The notes under the pieces: model-generated
Told to the model about the DNA's origin: nothing
Databases searched by the model: none
What the model saw: only the letters and a program-made list of their open reading frames with translations
Program-made: the position numbers and the translations under genes
In this document: positions 1 to 11,225 of the stretch, in pieces
Layout of the letters: every line of letters begins with the position of its first letter
Numbering within the stretch: position 1 is the stretch's first letter
Origin: Serripes groenlandicus
Lineage: Eukaryota > Mollusca > Bivalvia > Cardiida > Cardiidae
NCBI GenBank assembly: GCA_031761405.1
Contig: JASEVX010000011.1
Coordinates: 37,077,048-37,141,047, forward strand
Reading direction: 5' to 3'
Length of the DNA stretch: 64,000 nucleotides

Positions 1-16
1 CTGGCTCAATATTCGC

Positions 17-35
17 CCGGGGCCCGTTTTATCAA
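17..35 (+). repeat. left 19-bp terminal inverted repeat
   Basis: The 19 bases here start CCGGGGCCCG and end TTTTATCAA. They recur as an exact reverse complement at 11207-11225. Inside both ends lie degenerate copies of CCGTTTTATCAA and CGTAACTT-like words, as in subterminal repeats of DNA transposons. GGGGCCCG-type termini are reminiscent of PIF/Harbinger or ISL2EU elements, but I see no target duplication. The pair may delimit one 11.2-kb element or be two separate family members. Confidence 0.5.
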
Positions 36-1250
36 AAAAGTCGGATCTTAGCTACGACATGACTTAAGTTTTGAAGTTACGATCGGTCTTAAGACCGTTT
101 TATCAACGAGGTCGTAACTTCAAAGTCGCAGCTAAGATTTTAAAAGTCTTAAGTCTATTTATAACTGCGAGCCAGTCTAAATATCAGCTTCCGGTTTTGC
201 GACAACAACAATAAAAGCTGTCTGCAATCACCTCGAAAACGTAAACATGCCTCAAATTTCGATACGAAGTCTACACAGACATCAACGATTGATGTTTAAT
301 GATAACAAATAGTTCATACGGACAGTGTTCACGGTAATGTACACGATAAAAATATTTTGTATCGCCTGCTGATTCATAAAATCTGAGGTTGAACGCTTCG
401 TATTGTGAAACTGAAAATGTAATCGGCTTAATTTTTCACTGCTGTTCTTCCTTGTCTTTAGTACATTGGTATTGATAATTTTAGTTCAATGGGGCTATAC
501 TATTTACTACTGAGAACAAAATTCTGATCCTAAAATGTCGAAGGTTAAATTTACAAGGACGTAGGACGTAGAGTCTAGTAGAGAACAAAATACTTACAGC
601 ATTTTACTTTGGTCTTACCAGGGATGTTTCTGGTGTAACCAGAGACATTTGCAAATGTTTTGTGTCTTTCCTGTCGTGATATAGTGACACTTCTATGTAG
701 TCCGAGTATTGACAAGTGAAATATATTTATTAACTTTCTTACGTGCAATTAATAAGCTTATTTCCTACAGTTTTTCGTGTATAAAACTCATACTGTCAAT
801 TTAATTATTTCAGGGTCACGTGGTTCCCAATAAGCAGCAGAAGTGTGCACTGTATCAAGTATGATGGCGCAGGAAAAACAATGGTGAAGATTCAAACAAA
901 TGTACTTAGAAGCTCTGTAAAATGTCAATATTGCTTTCATACACTATTTTGAAGTGTCTCTTATACTTTTGACAACTCTGAATAAATTTGTTTTCAATAA
1001 TCCTGGAAATTACTCAAACAATCAGTTTCTCATTTGCTATCAATGTTTTCTACACTGCTTTCATATTAGAAAAGCTATCTAGAATTTCTGTTGAATTTCT
1101 GTAACTTCATTTTGAAAGATTTTCTGAAATATATATTTCTCCATGGTTTGTGGTAGGTTTTTAGGTTTTAATTCCATTATACATTTTGTTTTATTTATTA
1201 CATGTATTCTTTGATTTTCAGTGTGCATATATTCTCATTCAATTTCATCA
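36..1250. other. no recognisable gene
   Basis: AT-rich sequence. The first ~150 bases resemble subterminal DNA of the terminal-repeat family (further CCGTTTTATCAA and CGTAACTT words). I see no coding exon, RNA gene or known repeat in the rest. Confidence 0.4.
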
Positions 1251-1505
1251 TGGTAGCTCAGTCGATAGCGACGCGGGCTGTCAAGCCAGGGATTGTGAGT
1301 TTGAATCCCAGCTCGGCCAACGTTTGAGAAGTCATTGTGTCATGCGTCATTCGTCTTTCACCAATGGGCTTACAGTCTATGTGGATTAGCAGCTATTTGC
1401 TTGGAAAGTATGAATAGAGTGAGAAGGTGAACTGGCTGTCGATATATGACTGAACAATTATTGAAAACGGCGTTAACGTTTAAACCCCAATCAATCAATC
1501 AATCT
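1251..1505 (+). mobile_element. tRNA-derived SINE, near full length
   Basis: The head looks like a tRNA, with an A-box-like TAGCTCAGTCGATAGCG and a B-box-like GAGTTTGAATCCC about 45 bases later. The 3' part contains GAAAACGGCGTTAA, a tail block repeated in most SINE fragments of this window, and it ends in an (AATC)n tract. The acceptor stem does not close and the body is too long for a tRNA, so this is a SINE. Its tail is shared with copies whose tRNA heads differ. Confidence 0.8.
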
Positions 1506-1589
1506 TTCATCACTCACAAAATGTATATGGAATTTTTTTCCACATTCAGTAAATCTGCAGTAAATCTGCAGCAGAACACAAATATAGCA

Positions 1590-1700
1590 ATCTTTTATTT
1601 ATGAAAGTTGAATTATTGAATAGAGGACAAAACATTGCCGCAAAAGGAGACATTACTCATTATGAGCATTTTTTCCATTTCCCGCCTAGTTTTTCAAAAT
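1590..1700 (+). mobile_element. fragment of palindromic TTAA-type MITE
   Basis: Contains the core CGCAAAAGGAGACATTACTC followed by the inverse ATGAGCA, typical of the centre of the CCCTTTCCC...GGGAAAGGG MITE family. Terminal repeats are missing. Confidence 0.5.
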
Positions 1701-1985
1701 TAGTCCGTTGCAATGGCGTCTTATGTCGTCTGTATCAGGGTGAGGTTTAATTATGTCCCCTATATAATTTTTCCGGAAATTGTTAAATTGTCAAATGCAT
1801 TCATATATGTATGCTGATGGATTGTACATATTTTTTGCTAAAACAAATATATATACATATATTGATTCTGAAACAGACATCTTCTAGTAGGTAAATATAG
1901 GAAATCTCTCTTAATAACAGTGCATTTTTAGAATAAATTCGGAAACATTGTTTGAAAAAGAGAAATTGCTCTGTCTGTCTCATAA

Positions 1986-2206
1986 CCCTTTCCCACTTGC
2001 AGACGCATTTCGATGCATCTGCAGACAATGACTTTTGAAAACAATGTGGAAAATGGAAAAATTGCTCATAATGAACAATTTCTCCATTTGCCACAATATT
2101 TTCAACTCTATTCAATAATGACATCATCATTTGTATATATTTTCCATACTTTTGCCTAGCTGTTTTCAAAGTCATCTGCTGCAGATTTCCTGTATGTGGG
2201 AAAAGG
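1986..2206 (+). mobile_element. CCCTTTCCC/GGGAAAGGG palindromic MITE
   Basis: The 5' end is CCCTTTCCCACTTGCAGACG and the 3' end GCTGCAG...TATGTGGGAAAAGG. Between them are the family's CTGCAG-containing subterminal boxes and a central hairpin (AAATTGCTC / GAACAATTTCTCC). It is about 221 bp with no ORF. The TTAA target site is degraded here (ATAA). Family assignment is discussed under the 62808 copy. Confidence 0.75.
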
Positions 2207-2234
2207 ATAATGAGCAATTTCTTCTTTTACTACA

Positions 2235-2300
2235 CCACAGTGGTTAGCATGTCAGACTCATGAATGGGAGACCACGGTTCAATCACCGATTTGTTCATAC
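2235..2300 (+). mobile_element. SINE head fragment
   Basis: A short tRNA-like piece with TGGTTAGCATGTCAGACTC as A-box region and ACGGTTCAATCACC as B-box region. No SINE body follows. Confidence 0.35.
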
Positions 2301-2921
2301 AAAAAACTTTAAAAATGATAGAATTCGCTTCCCTCTTTGGTGATCATGTTTGAGGAGATAACATTACAACTGATGCACTATTGTCAGGAAAAGCTTACCA
2401 GCTGTACTGGTAATATATCCAGGAAACGCTGTGATGTGCATGAACAATTTTGAAAGTGACATAAAACACCATTGAAAGAAACAATCCTTTTCCTACAATG
2501 TTTTAAAATGTTATCAGCTGCAAATATTTCAAAATATCGTCTGCACGGTGGAGAAGGTAAAGACATTATTTTAACAAATACCCATATTTAACCATCTAAA
2601 ACAATTAACATTCTCTTTTTTTCCCAAGGAGATGATATCTTGAAACAGTCATATTAACAGGCTTCTCAGTTGATATATTCCATTTGTACAACACATATGA
2701 AATGTTGCTGTAAATATGTTAATAAAGAAATTTCTCTTGAACCCAAAACATATTTTCTTTCTTGGTCTGATGGAATACATTGTATTTGAGACTAACTCTT
2801 TTCCCTGATAGAACCTAATTTGACACCTCTGCAACAGATAATATTGTTGAAAAAGAGGGACTTGTTGGACAATTTGTCTTTTTCTTTCAATGTGTAATGC
2901 TACTATTACTAAAACCGTTTT
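2301..2921. other. no recognisable feature
   Basis: AT-rich sequence with short open frames of no coding character. I see nothing else. Confidence 0.35.
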
Positions 2922-3010
2922 TAACCCTTTCGAACATAAGGCGCATATTGAAGTATCTGCAGCAGACGACAACATTTGAATTGTGGCAAAAGGAGAAATT
3001 AATGAAATGT
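2922..3010 (+). mobile_element. palindromic MITE fragment
   Basis: Left end AACCCTTTCGAACATAAGGC, then TCTGCAGCAGACGAC and GTGGCAAAAGGAGAAATTAA. This is the left half of the TTAA-type MITE, without its central loop or right terminal repeat. Confidence 0.55.
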
Positions 3011-3443
3011 ATTCATTAAATGTACTTTCGTTTGTGTAATTTCTTGCCGAGACATTTTCAATGTCATACGAAGATATGATGTATGAAGGAATGGGTAAGT
3101 TGTGTCGCCAATGAATGTGGAGTGAGACATAGCAGTCACTTTTCACCCTGTTTCACAAAACTTCAATTGCTTTAGGACAGGATATATAGCATGATAAAGT
3201 AACTATATACATGTGCTTCATTGTTAAAATATTCAAAATTACATGATAAAAAGTTTCAATATTCAGGTGACTTCAACTTGTAAACTCATAATTGAGCATC
3301 AATGTAAGATATTTGGGGAGATATGCATACTGAAATTTCATTAAATATGGTTTAATTAATTTTATTCAACATTTGTCAAAATAAAAGTACAGTACATGCA
3401 TACAGTGCGAATATCAATGTGTATATCTTTGTCTTCATTATAG

Positions 3444-3809
3444 CCCTTTCCTCATACAAATGCATTTTGAAAAGGAGCAATTTCTCATATTTGCTTTAAA
3501 CTACATACCAAATAACCTGTAATCTTTCATTTATAGATATTTTCCAGTTTTGCATATGTTTTCAAACCACTCTGCTTTAAATGTATTGCATGTTTTTCAA
3601 AGGGTGTTTTATACTGTCATACAGACACAACTTGACACCTCTGAAGTAAAAGAAATTTGAAAATTTGAAAATATTGTGACAAAAACAAATTGCCCGAAAT
3701 GAGCAATTTCACGTTTTGCCAAAATGTTTTCACCTTTCTTTCCTTTAAAAAGATATTCAATGTTTTTGACTAGATGTATTCAAATTGGTCAGCTGTATGG
3801 GGGAAAGGG
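3444..3809 (+). mobile_element. palindromic TTAA-type MITE, enlarged
   Basis: Starts CCCTTTCCTCATACAAATGC and ends GGGGGAAAGGG followed by TTAA (3810-3813). The centre (CAAATTGCCCGAAATGAGC) is diverged. At 366 bp it is longer than the usual ~220 bp, suggesting an insertion or two overlapping copies. Confidence 0.6.
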
Positions 3810-4351
3810 TTAACCAAATACATGTTTTATATCTTGAGAAATAAGGATATCCATAAAATAGGATGAAACATATTTAAATTAAATTTCATATTAATTTATG
3901 ATTTTCAAATAGTAAAATCCGAAAATTAAACAGCATTTGAAAAATGACATTTAAATAAGGCAATCCTTAACAAGTATTGGAAAGCCAATCTATCGAGCTG
4001 GCTTTATTATTTTTTTCAGAGGTTTACCAAAGGATTAATTCATTTATTGAGTTTTAATGCTGTTTTCCAAAAAAAAAACAGTCGTATCATAGTGGCCATT
4101 CTGGCTTTCTCACACCAATACTCAACTTTACAGTCCTTCTTAACGACTTGCTTCTTATCCATGCACTTTTCTCCCTTTCTGATGCTGCAGCAATCAATGT
4201 TCTTACATTGAATTTAAACTCAAAAACATTGGAGGTACATTCCCGTTAAAATTAGTTGAAATTGGTCCAGTGGTTTAGGATATATTATTTGAACAAACAT
4301 TTACCGACGGACAAAAGTCCTCAGGTCATTGGCTCTAACATGTGACATTGT
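3810..4351. other. no recognisable feature
   Basis: AT-rich intergenic sequence with an oligo-A run near 4070. The segment near 4240-4320 (AGTTGAAATTGGTCCAGTGG, ACGGACAAAAG) resembles the 3' part of pearl-like repeats seen elsewhere here. Confidence 0.3.
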
Positions 4352-4560
4352 CCCTTTCCCACATACAGCATATCCACAACAGATGACATTGAAAATATGT
4401 GGACAAATATCTGTATAAGTCGAAGTATAATTATTGAATAAAGTTTAAATCATTGGGACAGAAGAAGAAATTGCTCATTATGGGCAATTTTGTCTTTTGC
4501 ACACTGTTTTAAAAAATTGTCTGCTACAGAGGATTCAAAATATGTCTGTATGAGGGGAGG
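4352..4560 (+). mobile_element. palindromic MITE
   Basis: Starts CCCTTTCCCACATACAGC and ends CTGTATGAGGGGAGG. The centre AGAAATTGCTCATTATGGGC is a partial hairpin. A diverged member of the TTAA-type family. Confidence 0.65.
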
Positions 4561-4601
4561 TTTGTTATCAATTAAGATGGCAAGTGTTTGATTTTGCTTA
4601 T

Positions 4602-4813
4602 CCCTTTCTCTAATGAAGACGCCTCTGCAGCAGACAGCGTTTTGAAAACATAGTGACAAAAGAAGAAATTGCTCAAAACGAGAAATTTCTCATTTTGCCA
4701 CAATGTTTTGCACATTTAATCATAGGTTATCAATTCAATTATAGAGATTTTCTAATTTTTGACAACATATGTTCAAAGTCGTCTGCTGCAGAATTGTTGT
4801 ATGAGGGAAAGGG
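4602..4813 (+). mobile_element. palindromic MITE
   Basis: CCCTTTCTCTAATGAAGACG at the left and TTGTATGAGGGAAAGGG at the right. CTGCAGCAGAC and GTCTGCTGCAG form the subterminal inverted pair. The inner hairpin pairs GAAATTGCTC with GAGAAATTTCTC. The short ORFs crossing it come from the repeat and are not genes. Confidence 0.75.
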
Positions 4814-5439
4814 TTACATTTTATTCAAATCACATTTCCTAGGTAATTAACTATTGCTAACAGAAAGTTCATCCTGACATTGATGCATCACTCATAATGC
4901 TTTCTCAGCTAGAGAATACACAACTACAAGTTTGTTGGTATGACCTTGGCATCAAATCGTGGACAAAGCACAGAACATTATGAAACGAATAGAAATTGCC
5001 TGTAATTAGCAATTTATGTTTTTCTTGATTTGTCCTAATTTGTTTTGTCAACATTGACATACATGTCTGTGTTCTCTCTATACTGCTTAGAATACTTTAT
5101 AGGTCCAAATCATATCAACTGTCTGTAGTCAACATTATTTGCTTCATTTTCTTCTCTGTTTAATTGGAAGCTCTTTACACTAGGATGTTTCACAGTCACT
5201 TGAATCAAATGGTAACATAAACTTGATATCCTAGTAGCAACACCTTGTCAGGCTATTTCTGTATTGGTGACATAACCAACGACAATGTATGTTGTATTGT
5301 TAATCAGTATTCACCTGAAAAATTAAGTTGTGCAATTCAACAATTCATTTATCAAAGGAAATTTGTAATGGCATATTGAATAAATACATCAAAATTCAAA
5401 GCTACGAAAGAAATATATGCATCAGCTGAATTCTAAAAA
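4814..5439. other. no recognisable feature
   Basis: AT-rich sequence; I see no exon, repeat family or RNA gene. Confidence 0.35.
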
Positions 5440-6712
5440 CAAGAGGCCCAAGAGGGCCAGTATCGCTCCACGGCAATAAGGCAAAAATCAAATCTCCAAA
5501 CAGCCCTGCCCCCTAGTGGCCATATTTTTTACCAACCACCATGGCTTAAAGGAATCTTGTAGAGTGTCACCCAAGGAATGTTTCTGCAAAATTATTTGAA
5601 AATCGGCCTGACACTTTCGGAGGAGAGGATATTTTAAGTTTTCACCATAGCCATATAAGGCAAAATAGCCCCACCCCAATGGTGGCCATATTTTTCAACC
5701 AATCAACATGGCTTGAAGGAATCTGATAGAGGGTCACCCAAAGAACATTTCTACAAAATTATTTGAAAATCTGCTCAACACTTTCGGAGAAGAAGATTTT
5801 TTAAATTTTCACTATGGTCATATAGAGCAAAATAGCCCCACCCTCTGGCGGCCATATTTTTCGACCAATCAACATGGCTTGAAGGAATCTGATAGAGGGT
5901 CACCCAATGAACATTTCTACAAAATTATTTGAAAATCGGCTGAACACTTTCGGAGAAGAAGATTTTTTAAGTTTACACTATAGCTATATATAAGCCAAAA
6001 TAGCCCCGACCCTGGCGGCCATGTTTTTCCACCAATCAACATTTCTTGAAGGAATCTAATAAAGGGTCACCCAAGGAACATTTCTACAAAATTATTTAAA
6101 AATCAGCCAGACACTTTCGGAGGAGAAGATTTTTTTTAATTCTCTCTTTAGCCGTATAAGGCAAAATAGCCCCGCCCTCCGGCGGCCATGTTTTTTTACC
6201 AATCAACATGGCTTGAAGGAATCTGATAGAGGGTCATCCAAGGAACATTTTTACAAAATTATTTGAAAATCTGCTCAACACTTTCAGAGAAGAAGATTTT
6301 TTAAGTTTTCACTATGGTCATATAAGGCAAAATAGCCCCGCCCTCTGGCGACCATGTTTTTCGACCAATCAACATTTCTTGAAGGAATCTAATAAAGTGT
6401 CACCCAAGGAACATTTCTACAAAATGATTTGAAAATCGGCCTGACACTTTCAGAGAAGAAGATTTTTTTAGTTTTCACTATTTTTTTCTTTTGGTTGCCA
6501 TGGAAACCAGAATTATGGATGGATAAAAAAAAATTGAAGGAATTTAAGAGAGGACATTGAGAGGATGCTTCCTATGAAGTTTCAACCAAATTGGCCTAGT
6601 GGTTTGTGAGAAGAAGTCGTTTAAAGGAAAAAGTTAACGCACGCACGCACGACGGACAATTCACCATGACATAAGCTCGACTGGCTTTCAGCCAGTCGAG
6701 CTAAAAATCAGA
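5440..6712 (+). mobile_element. pearl-like element with tandem ~165-bp core
   Basis: The left end AGAGGCCCAAGAGGGCCAGT is a bivalve-type repeat terminus. It is followed by about six ~165-bp tandem units, each containing CCAATCAACATGGCTTGAAG, a CACCCAAGGAACATTTCTAC-like box, a CACTTTCGGAG-like box and GCAAAATAGCCCC. The right end has GCACGCACGACGGACAATTC, then a hairpin (GCTCGACTGGC / GCCAGTCGAGC) closely followed by TAAAAATC. A tandem core plus a hairpin near the 3' end is the layout described for bivalve pearl/CvA elements, which have been linked to Helentron-type Helitrons. No transposase is present, so this is non-autonomous. Confidence 0.65.
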
Positions 6713-6837
6713 TTACTTTTTTCTTCAATAATTTATGACAAATTTAAAATATATATTATAATTAACCTTGTCCAATTTAAGTACAATATATCTGCAGTAG
6801 ACCAGTCAAGTTCACACCTCAAAGGCATCTGAGTTTA

Positions 6838-7371
6838 CCCTTTCCCACATACAGCAAATCTGCAGCAGACCACTTTGATGACAATTAGTAAAATAAAATA
6901 AAAATCTCTATATGAAGGTATAACAACTGAAAATAGTTGAGAACATTGTGAAGAGTAGGTCTTGTTTCAATGAGATTGAAATTACCCCTAATATAAGAAA
7001 GTATGAATATACAAGAGTGTTGAAAACATTGTGGCAAAAGGAGAAATTGATTGTTTTGAGCAACTTCTTCTTTTGTCAATATGTTTTCAAAAGACGTCTG
7101 CTGCAGAGGCATCAGAAAGCTTCTATATGTGTGTAGCCTAGGTATATGTATAAGGGGACACTTATACTGCCTTGCTATAGAGCTAGCTTTTATTGCGACG
7201 TGGTAGAGCGTTCGTCTTCGGATTTAAAGGTCCAAGGTTCGTGCCCTGATCAGGTCGGATCTTTTAGGACTGTTACAATGGCGCCCAATAAGGGACTACA
7301 TAGAAAAAGCCTCAAGAACGTTTCACAACATGAGAAGATGAAATGAAACCTGGTTGACATGTGGGAAAGGG
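6838..7371 (+). mobile_element. palindromic MITE interrupted by a SINE
   Basis: Begins CCCTTTCCCACATACAGC and ends ACATGTGGGAAAGGG. The core CATTGTGGCAAAAGGAGAAA and the box GTCTGCTGCAGAGGC are intact. The extra ~200 bp near the right end is a tRNA-SINE (7180-7350), so the MITE was there first. Confidence 0.65.
7180..7350 (+). mobile_element. tRNA-derived SINE nested in a MITE
   Basis: Contains CGACGTGGTAGAGCGTTCG (A-box region) and AGGTTCGTGCCC (B-box region), followed by a short body ending before the right terminal repeat of the host MITE. No clear target duplication. Confidence 0.55.
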
Positions 7372-7514
7372 TTATATAGCATCAATTAAATGAATCAAAA
7401 TATTACTTCTCATAAGAAACCATTGATAATAAAGCTCATCATAGAGTCATCTATTTTGTTTATGAGAAATTGTATGACTTTATAGCATTTCTGAACAGTA
7501 TTGGTTCAAATCCG

Positions 7515-7610
7515 TCTGGTTTTCTGCTAAAATCAGAATACACACAAATTGAGCAATTTCTCTTCTCGCCACAATATTTGAAAAAGTTGTCTGCTGGAAA
7601 TGCATTGAAA
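7515..7610 (+). mobile_element. palindromic MITE fragment
   Basis: TTGAGCAATTTCTCTTCTCG and GTTGTCTGCTGGAAATGC match the right half of the TTAA-type MITE. Terminal repeats are lost. Confidence 0.45.
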
Positions 7611-8160
7611 TTTGTCTAAATATTTGAAAAAGTTCATATCTATAGATGGAATATAACTATATACTTATATAATATATAACTATAACTAATACTTACTTAT
7701 TTCCCTCAATAAATGAACAATGGAACCAAAAGTAGAAAGAACAGTGATCTTCATCTTGGGAAATATTCCAGGCAGTGAGTGAGGCTGAAAAAATAAAAGT
7801 ATAAAAATAAAATATGTTGGTGTTTTACAATTGTAAACTGTAGGCATCTTACCTCTTTTTTAGGAGAAATTTGCACACAATAATTGCCACAATGATTGCA
7901 TAAGGCAAGAACAGTTATCAGCATATGAAAAGGCAAAGTAAAACTGCTGAAATTATTGTAGGCAAAGGATAGCCTGCTCATGTTATAAAATCCCCTCCTT
8001 TCTCATAATGTTTTCAGAAGTTGGTAGCTGCAAAAGTTAATGAACATTATTTGAAAAATCAGATCAAATTTCATTCTAGTATGTGTTTGAATTAGTATTC
8101 TGAGATTGATCTGCTTTAAAACAAAAATCAGTATAATTGAGTCTTATAACAAGACACAAA
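7611..8160. other. no recognisable feature
   Basis: AT-rich sequence. A 76-codon minus-strand frame near 7751-7981 shows no recognisable domain and I do not call it a gene. Confidence 0.3.
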
Positions 8161-8162
8161 AC

Positions 8163-8725
8163 AAGAGCTGTCCATAAGACAGCCTGCTCGACTATTCCAA
8201 CGCGTATTAGCTACTGAGATATGGATTATAATGCAGTTGCGTGCAAAACATTAACCAGAATTTCTTAAAAGGTGATAATTTTCAATATATGCAGAATAGA
8301 TTTATATAATTTAATTATTTTCATACAAGGTATGATAGTTGCGAAGGGCTGTATAAAGTTTCAATACAATGCATTAACTAGTTACTAAGATATGGACTGT
8401 TAATGTAGTTGTAAGCAAAACTTTAACCAGAATTTCTAAGTAAAAAAAGGGCCATAATTTGCATTAAATGCAGGATTGTGTTATACTTTTTGATTAGTTA
8501 AATAGGTGTGCTGGTTGGGAAGGGTTGTATAAAGTTTCAATGCAATGCATTAAGCAATTACTGAGATATATGGACTCTTAATGTAGATGCACGCAAAAGT
8601 TTACCCATAACTTGTATATAAAACAAGGGCCATAACTTGCATTAAATGCCGAATAGAGTTATCTTACTTCATCATTTGAAGAGATGCGGTAGTTGGGAAG
8701 AGTTGCATAACAATTCAATGCAAGG
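8163..8725 (+). repeat. dispersed repeat with three internal ~165-bp units
   Basis: Begins AAGAGCTGTCCATAAGACAG, a motif recurrent in mollusc genomes. Three units follow, each with GGGAAGGGTTGTATAAAGTT- or GAGATATGGA-like boxes and a GCATTAAATGC-like box. It looks like a second tandem-core repeat related in style to the pearl-like element upstream. Confidence 0.45.
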
Positions 8726-8842
8726 AGGTAAAATATGATGTATAATCCCTGTATATGTTTGTCAACTAAAGATCAAACAACTAATCAATTTAATTCAATA
8801 ATCATAGGCATGACATGACAGTCATGGAATTTGAAGATTATT

Positions 8843-9277
8843 AGTTATTTGGTCTGTTACGGACCCACTACGGAAAAATAGGGGGTCTGTGGAATTTATA
8901 GGGGGCGAGGCGTAAGCCGAGTCCCCCTATACATTCAACATACCCCCTATTTTTCCGTAGTGGGTCCGTAACAGACCAAATAACTGATTTATTTCATCGA
9001 CCACCTTTTATGAGCAAAAAAAAATACTCTTTCATTTACATTAACATTTACAATATTTCTAGATGAAATTTACGGGTTTTGGCGCCAAATCATTAGCGTT
9101 ATGACGTCAAACCGATGACGTGACGTCATTTTCCTAGTATTTGGTCCCAGTATTTTTAAAATTCCTAGTACTAAACCCACTTTAATAATGAAATGAAACA
9201 ATATCAATTTGTTTTGTTCATGAAAGGTGGTTGATGAAATAAATCAGTTATATGGTCTGTAACTGACCCACTACGGA
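8843..9277. repeat. nested palindrome / foldback repeat
   Basis: Two perfect 44-bp arms (8843-8886 and 8942-8985) flank a 55-bp loop. The loop has its own inverted repeat (TATAGGGGG / CCCCCTATA). The right arm plus its extension (8953-9007) pairs again with an inverted copy at 9222-9277, starting TCCGTAGTGGGTC and reading toward GGTGGTTGATG. So a ~50-bp module occurs three times in alternating orientation. Confidence 0.8.
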
Positions 9278-9538
9278 ATGTAATGATATCGTTATGATAT
9301 ATTGTAAACAAATCGCTGTTAAAAATATCAAGATATTATACAGTGTATAGATCTATTTTAACATAGGCAACTGAAAAAAACTTCCAGTCAGCTTGATCTG
9401 AGAATAGACGCCATATTGAATTTACTCACCCCCTATAGAAATATAAGGGGTGTGCACGTGACAGGCTTTAACCAATTAAATTGCTAGAATTTCGTGGGAG
9501 GCGAAATAAATATAAATATACAACTTCATAAAGTTTAA

Positions 9539-9763
9539 CCCTTTCCCATATACAAAAAATCTGTACCAGACGACTTTGAAATCATCTAAAAAATATGGAA
9601 ACTCTCAAGAAATGATAGAACACTCATTGAATAAAGTTTACAACATTGTGGCAAATTGAGAAATTGTTCATTGTGAGCAATTTCTCCTTTTGCCACAATG
9701 ATTTTAAAAGTTGTTTGCTACAGAGGGGTAATAAAGTGTTTGTATACACGTGGGGAAAGACTT
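9539..9763 (+). mobile_element. palindromic MITE with TTAA flank
   Basis: TTAA precedes CCCTTTCCCATATAC. The core AATTGAGAAATTGTTCATTG pairs with GAGCAATTTCTCC. The right end is CACGTGGGGAAAG, followed by a degraded target (TTTAA). Confidence 0.7.
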
Positions 9764-9964
9764 TAAACATCCACCAAAAGTCATACCTTGCAAGTCTGCA
9801 ACTGCCTCTGGGAGTCTGGAATAAGATCTGTCAAATAGCTAACATGTCTCTTTGTTATGGTAGAATAGACCAATTAACTAGTCAGTCTGTAAGTAAAATA
9901 ATTGCGAGATATTAAATTGGTAACAGGACCATTGCTTTATTAATATGACACAGAGAGAGAAAAA

Positions 9965-10045
9965 CATGCAGCCAGTCTGGAGCTCAAACCTGATATCTCT
10001 AGTGTTCAAGGCGGATACTCTACCGACTGAGTTTTGCTATGTTCA
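9965..10045 (-). mobile_element. SINE tRNA-like head
   Basis: The reverse complement contains CTCAGTCGGTAGAGTATCCG (A box) and AGGTTTGAGCTCC (B box). It is tRNA-like without a closing stem, so it is a SINE head. Confidence 0.5.
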
Positions 10046-10816
10046 TAACGGATATAATATCAGACTTGTGTGAGACGGGTACACTGATAACATCTGAGAT
10101 TCTGTATGTATTTCCACTCATTTTCAAGGGTAGTGGTTCGAATGATGTATTCATGTGTGTGTGATCAAGTAGTTGTCAAATTGAAAGTCTATGAAATTCA
10201 CATGATTAAACGTGTTCACAATTTGTTTAGTTTGTCTGTATTCTGTGCTAACGTTATGCCTTGTATCACACATAAGCATGCCAACTAAAACTTCATAATC
10301 ATAATAAACAACAACCTCTCACACAGTGAGTGTTTATCTAAATTGACCAACATTTTCAATGCATCTAGAGCTATTGAAAGAATGAAAAAATATATATGTC
10401 TTTATTCGTGACATTTGTAGTATGCCATGAATAATTGAATTAAGATGACTGAGTTGATGAACAGTCTTACTCATGAGACATTCGGTACGTTCAATCTTGG
10501 GTACGGATCATATAGTTTCCTAAACACAACATACCCGTGGCGTTTAAACAAATTAAGCATGTTAAAATGAACAAACACTAATTGATGATTTCATACTATT
10601 AAAGAATCCTACAGAAATCAATCAAACTTATCTGTAGTTAATAATGATCTTTTCGCAGCATTAGCGTTTTTGAACTCGATATTTGACCGGCCAAGAACTG
10701 TAAACTGAGAGTACCGTCCCTTAGATAATTTGACCTAGATATGTTCTAAACACAACCTATACACAAGTTATTAAATTTGGGATTTTATTTCAACATACTA
10801 TAGAGTATACGTACAT
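10046..10816. other. no recognisable feature
   Basis: AT-rich sequence with no exon or repeat that I can name. Confidence 0.3.
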
Positions 10817-11056
10817 TTAAAAACAATTCTCAGATGACATTTGTGTGGCTGCTGGTAGTTGGTCGAATGTCGTCGTCTTTTGACTAACCAGTGTGTTTTC
10901 GATCCTTGAAATAATCCGACTCGCATTTGTTCGTCGAAAGAACACCACGGCACCACATAAAAACACCATGATTGTCTCTGGCAATTCAGACGAGACGAAA
11001 ATAGTTTTGAGTCGACGGATTATGTTCTGATCGCCGCCATATTTGCGACTTTTCAC
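10817..11056 (-). pseudogene. 79-codon ORF just inside the right terminal repeat, unknown
   Basis: This minus-strand frame opens at the inner edge of the right terminal-repeat region. Its base composition is richer in CG than its surroundings (for example RRLKTIFVSSELPETI and RRTNASRIISRIENT), which is more coding-like than other short ORFs here. I recognise no domain. It could be the first exon of a decayed transposase of the element bounded at 17 and 11225, or chance. Confidence 0.2.
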
Positions 11057-11206
11057 CGACTTAAGACTGCCTCCGAGCAGTCGTAACTTTTCACCCGAAA
11101 CTTACGACTATCTTAGCTACGATTGTTTGATAAAACGGTAATCGGACGTAACTCCGGACTTACGTCCAAACTTACGACAATCTTAGTTACGACCGAGTTA
11201 CGACCG

Positions 11207-11225
11207 TTGATAAAACGGGCCCCGG
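11207..11225 (-). repeat. right 19-bp terminal inverted repeat
   Basis: Exact reverse complement of 17-35. Homology between the two ~24-kb units begins immediately after this repeat, so the transposon end coincides with the duplication boundary. Confidence 0.55.

Noticed and set aside
1251..1330. Functional tRNA genes (here and at 7190, 22213, 60520 and 62583)
   Set aside because: A- and B-box words are present, but acceptor stems do not close and each is followed by a SINE body or the shared tail.
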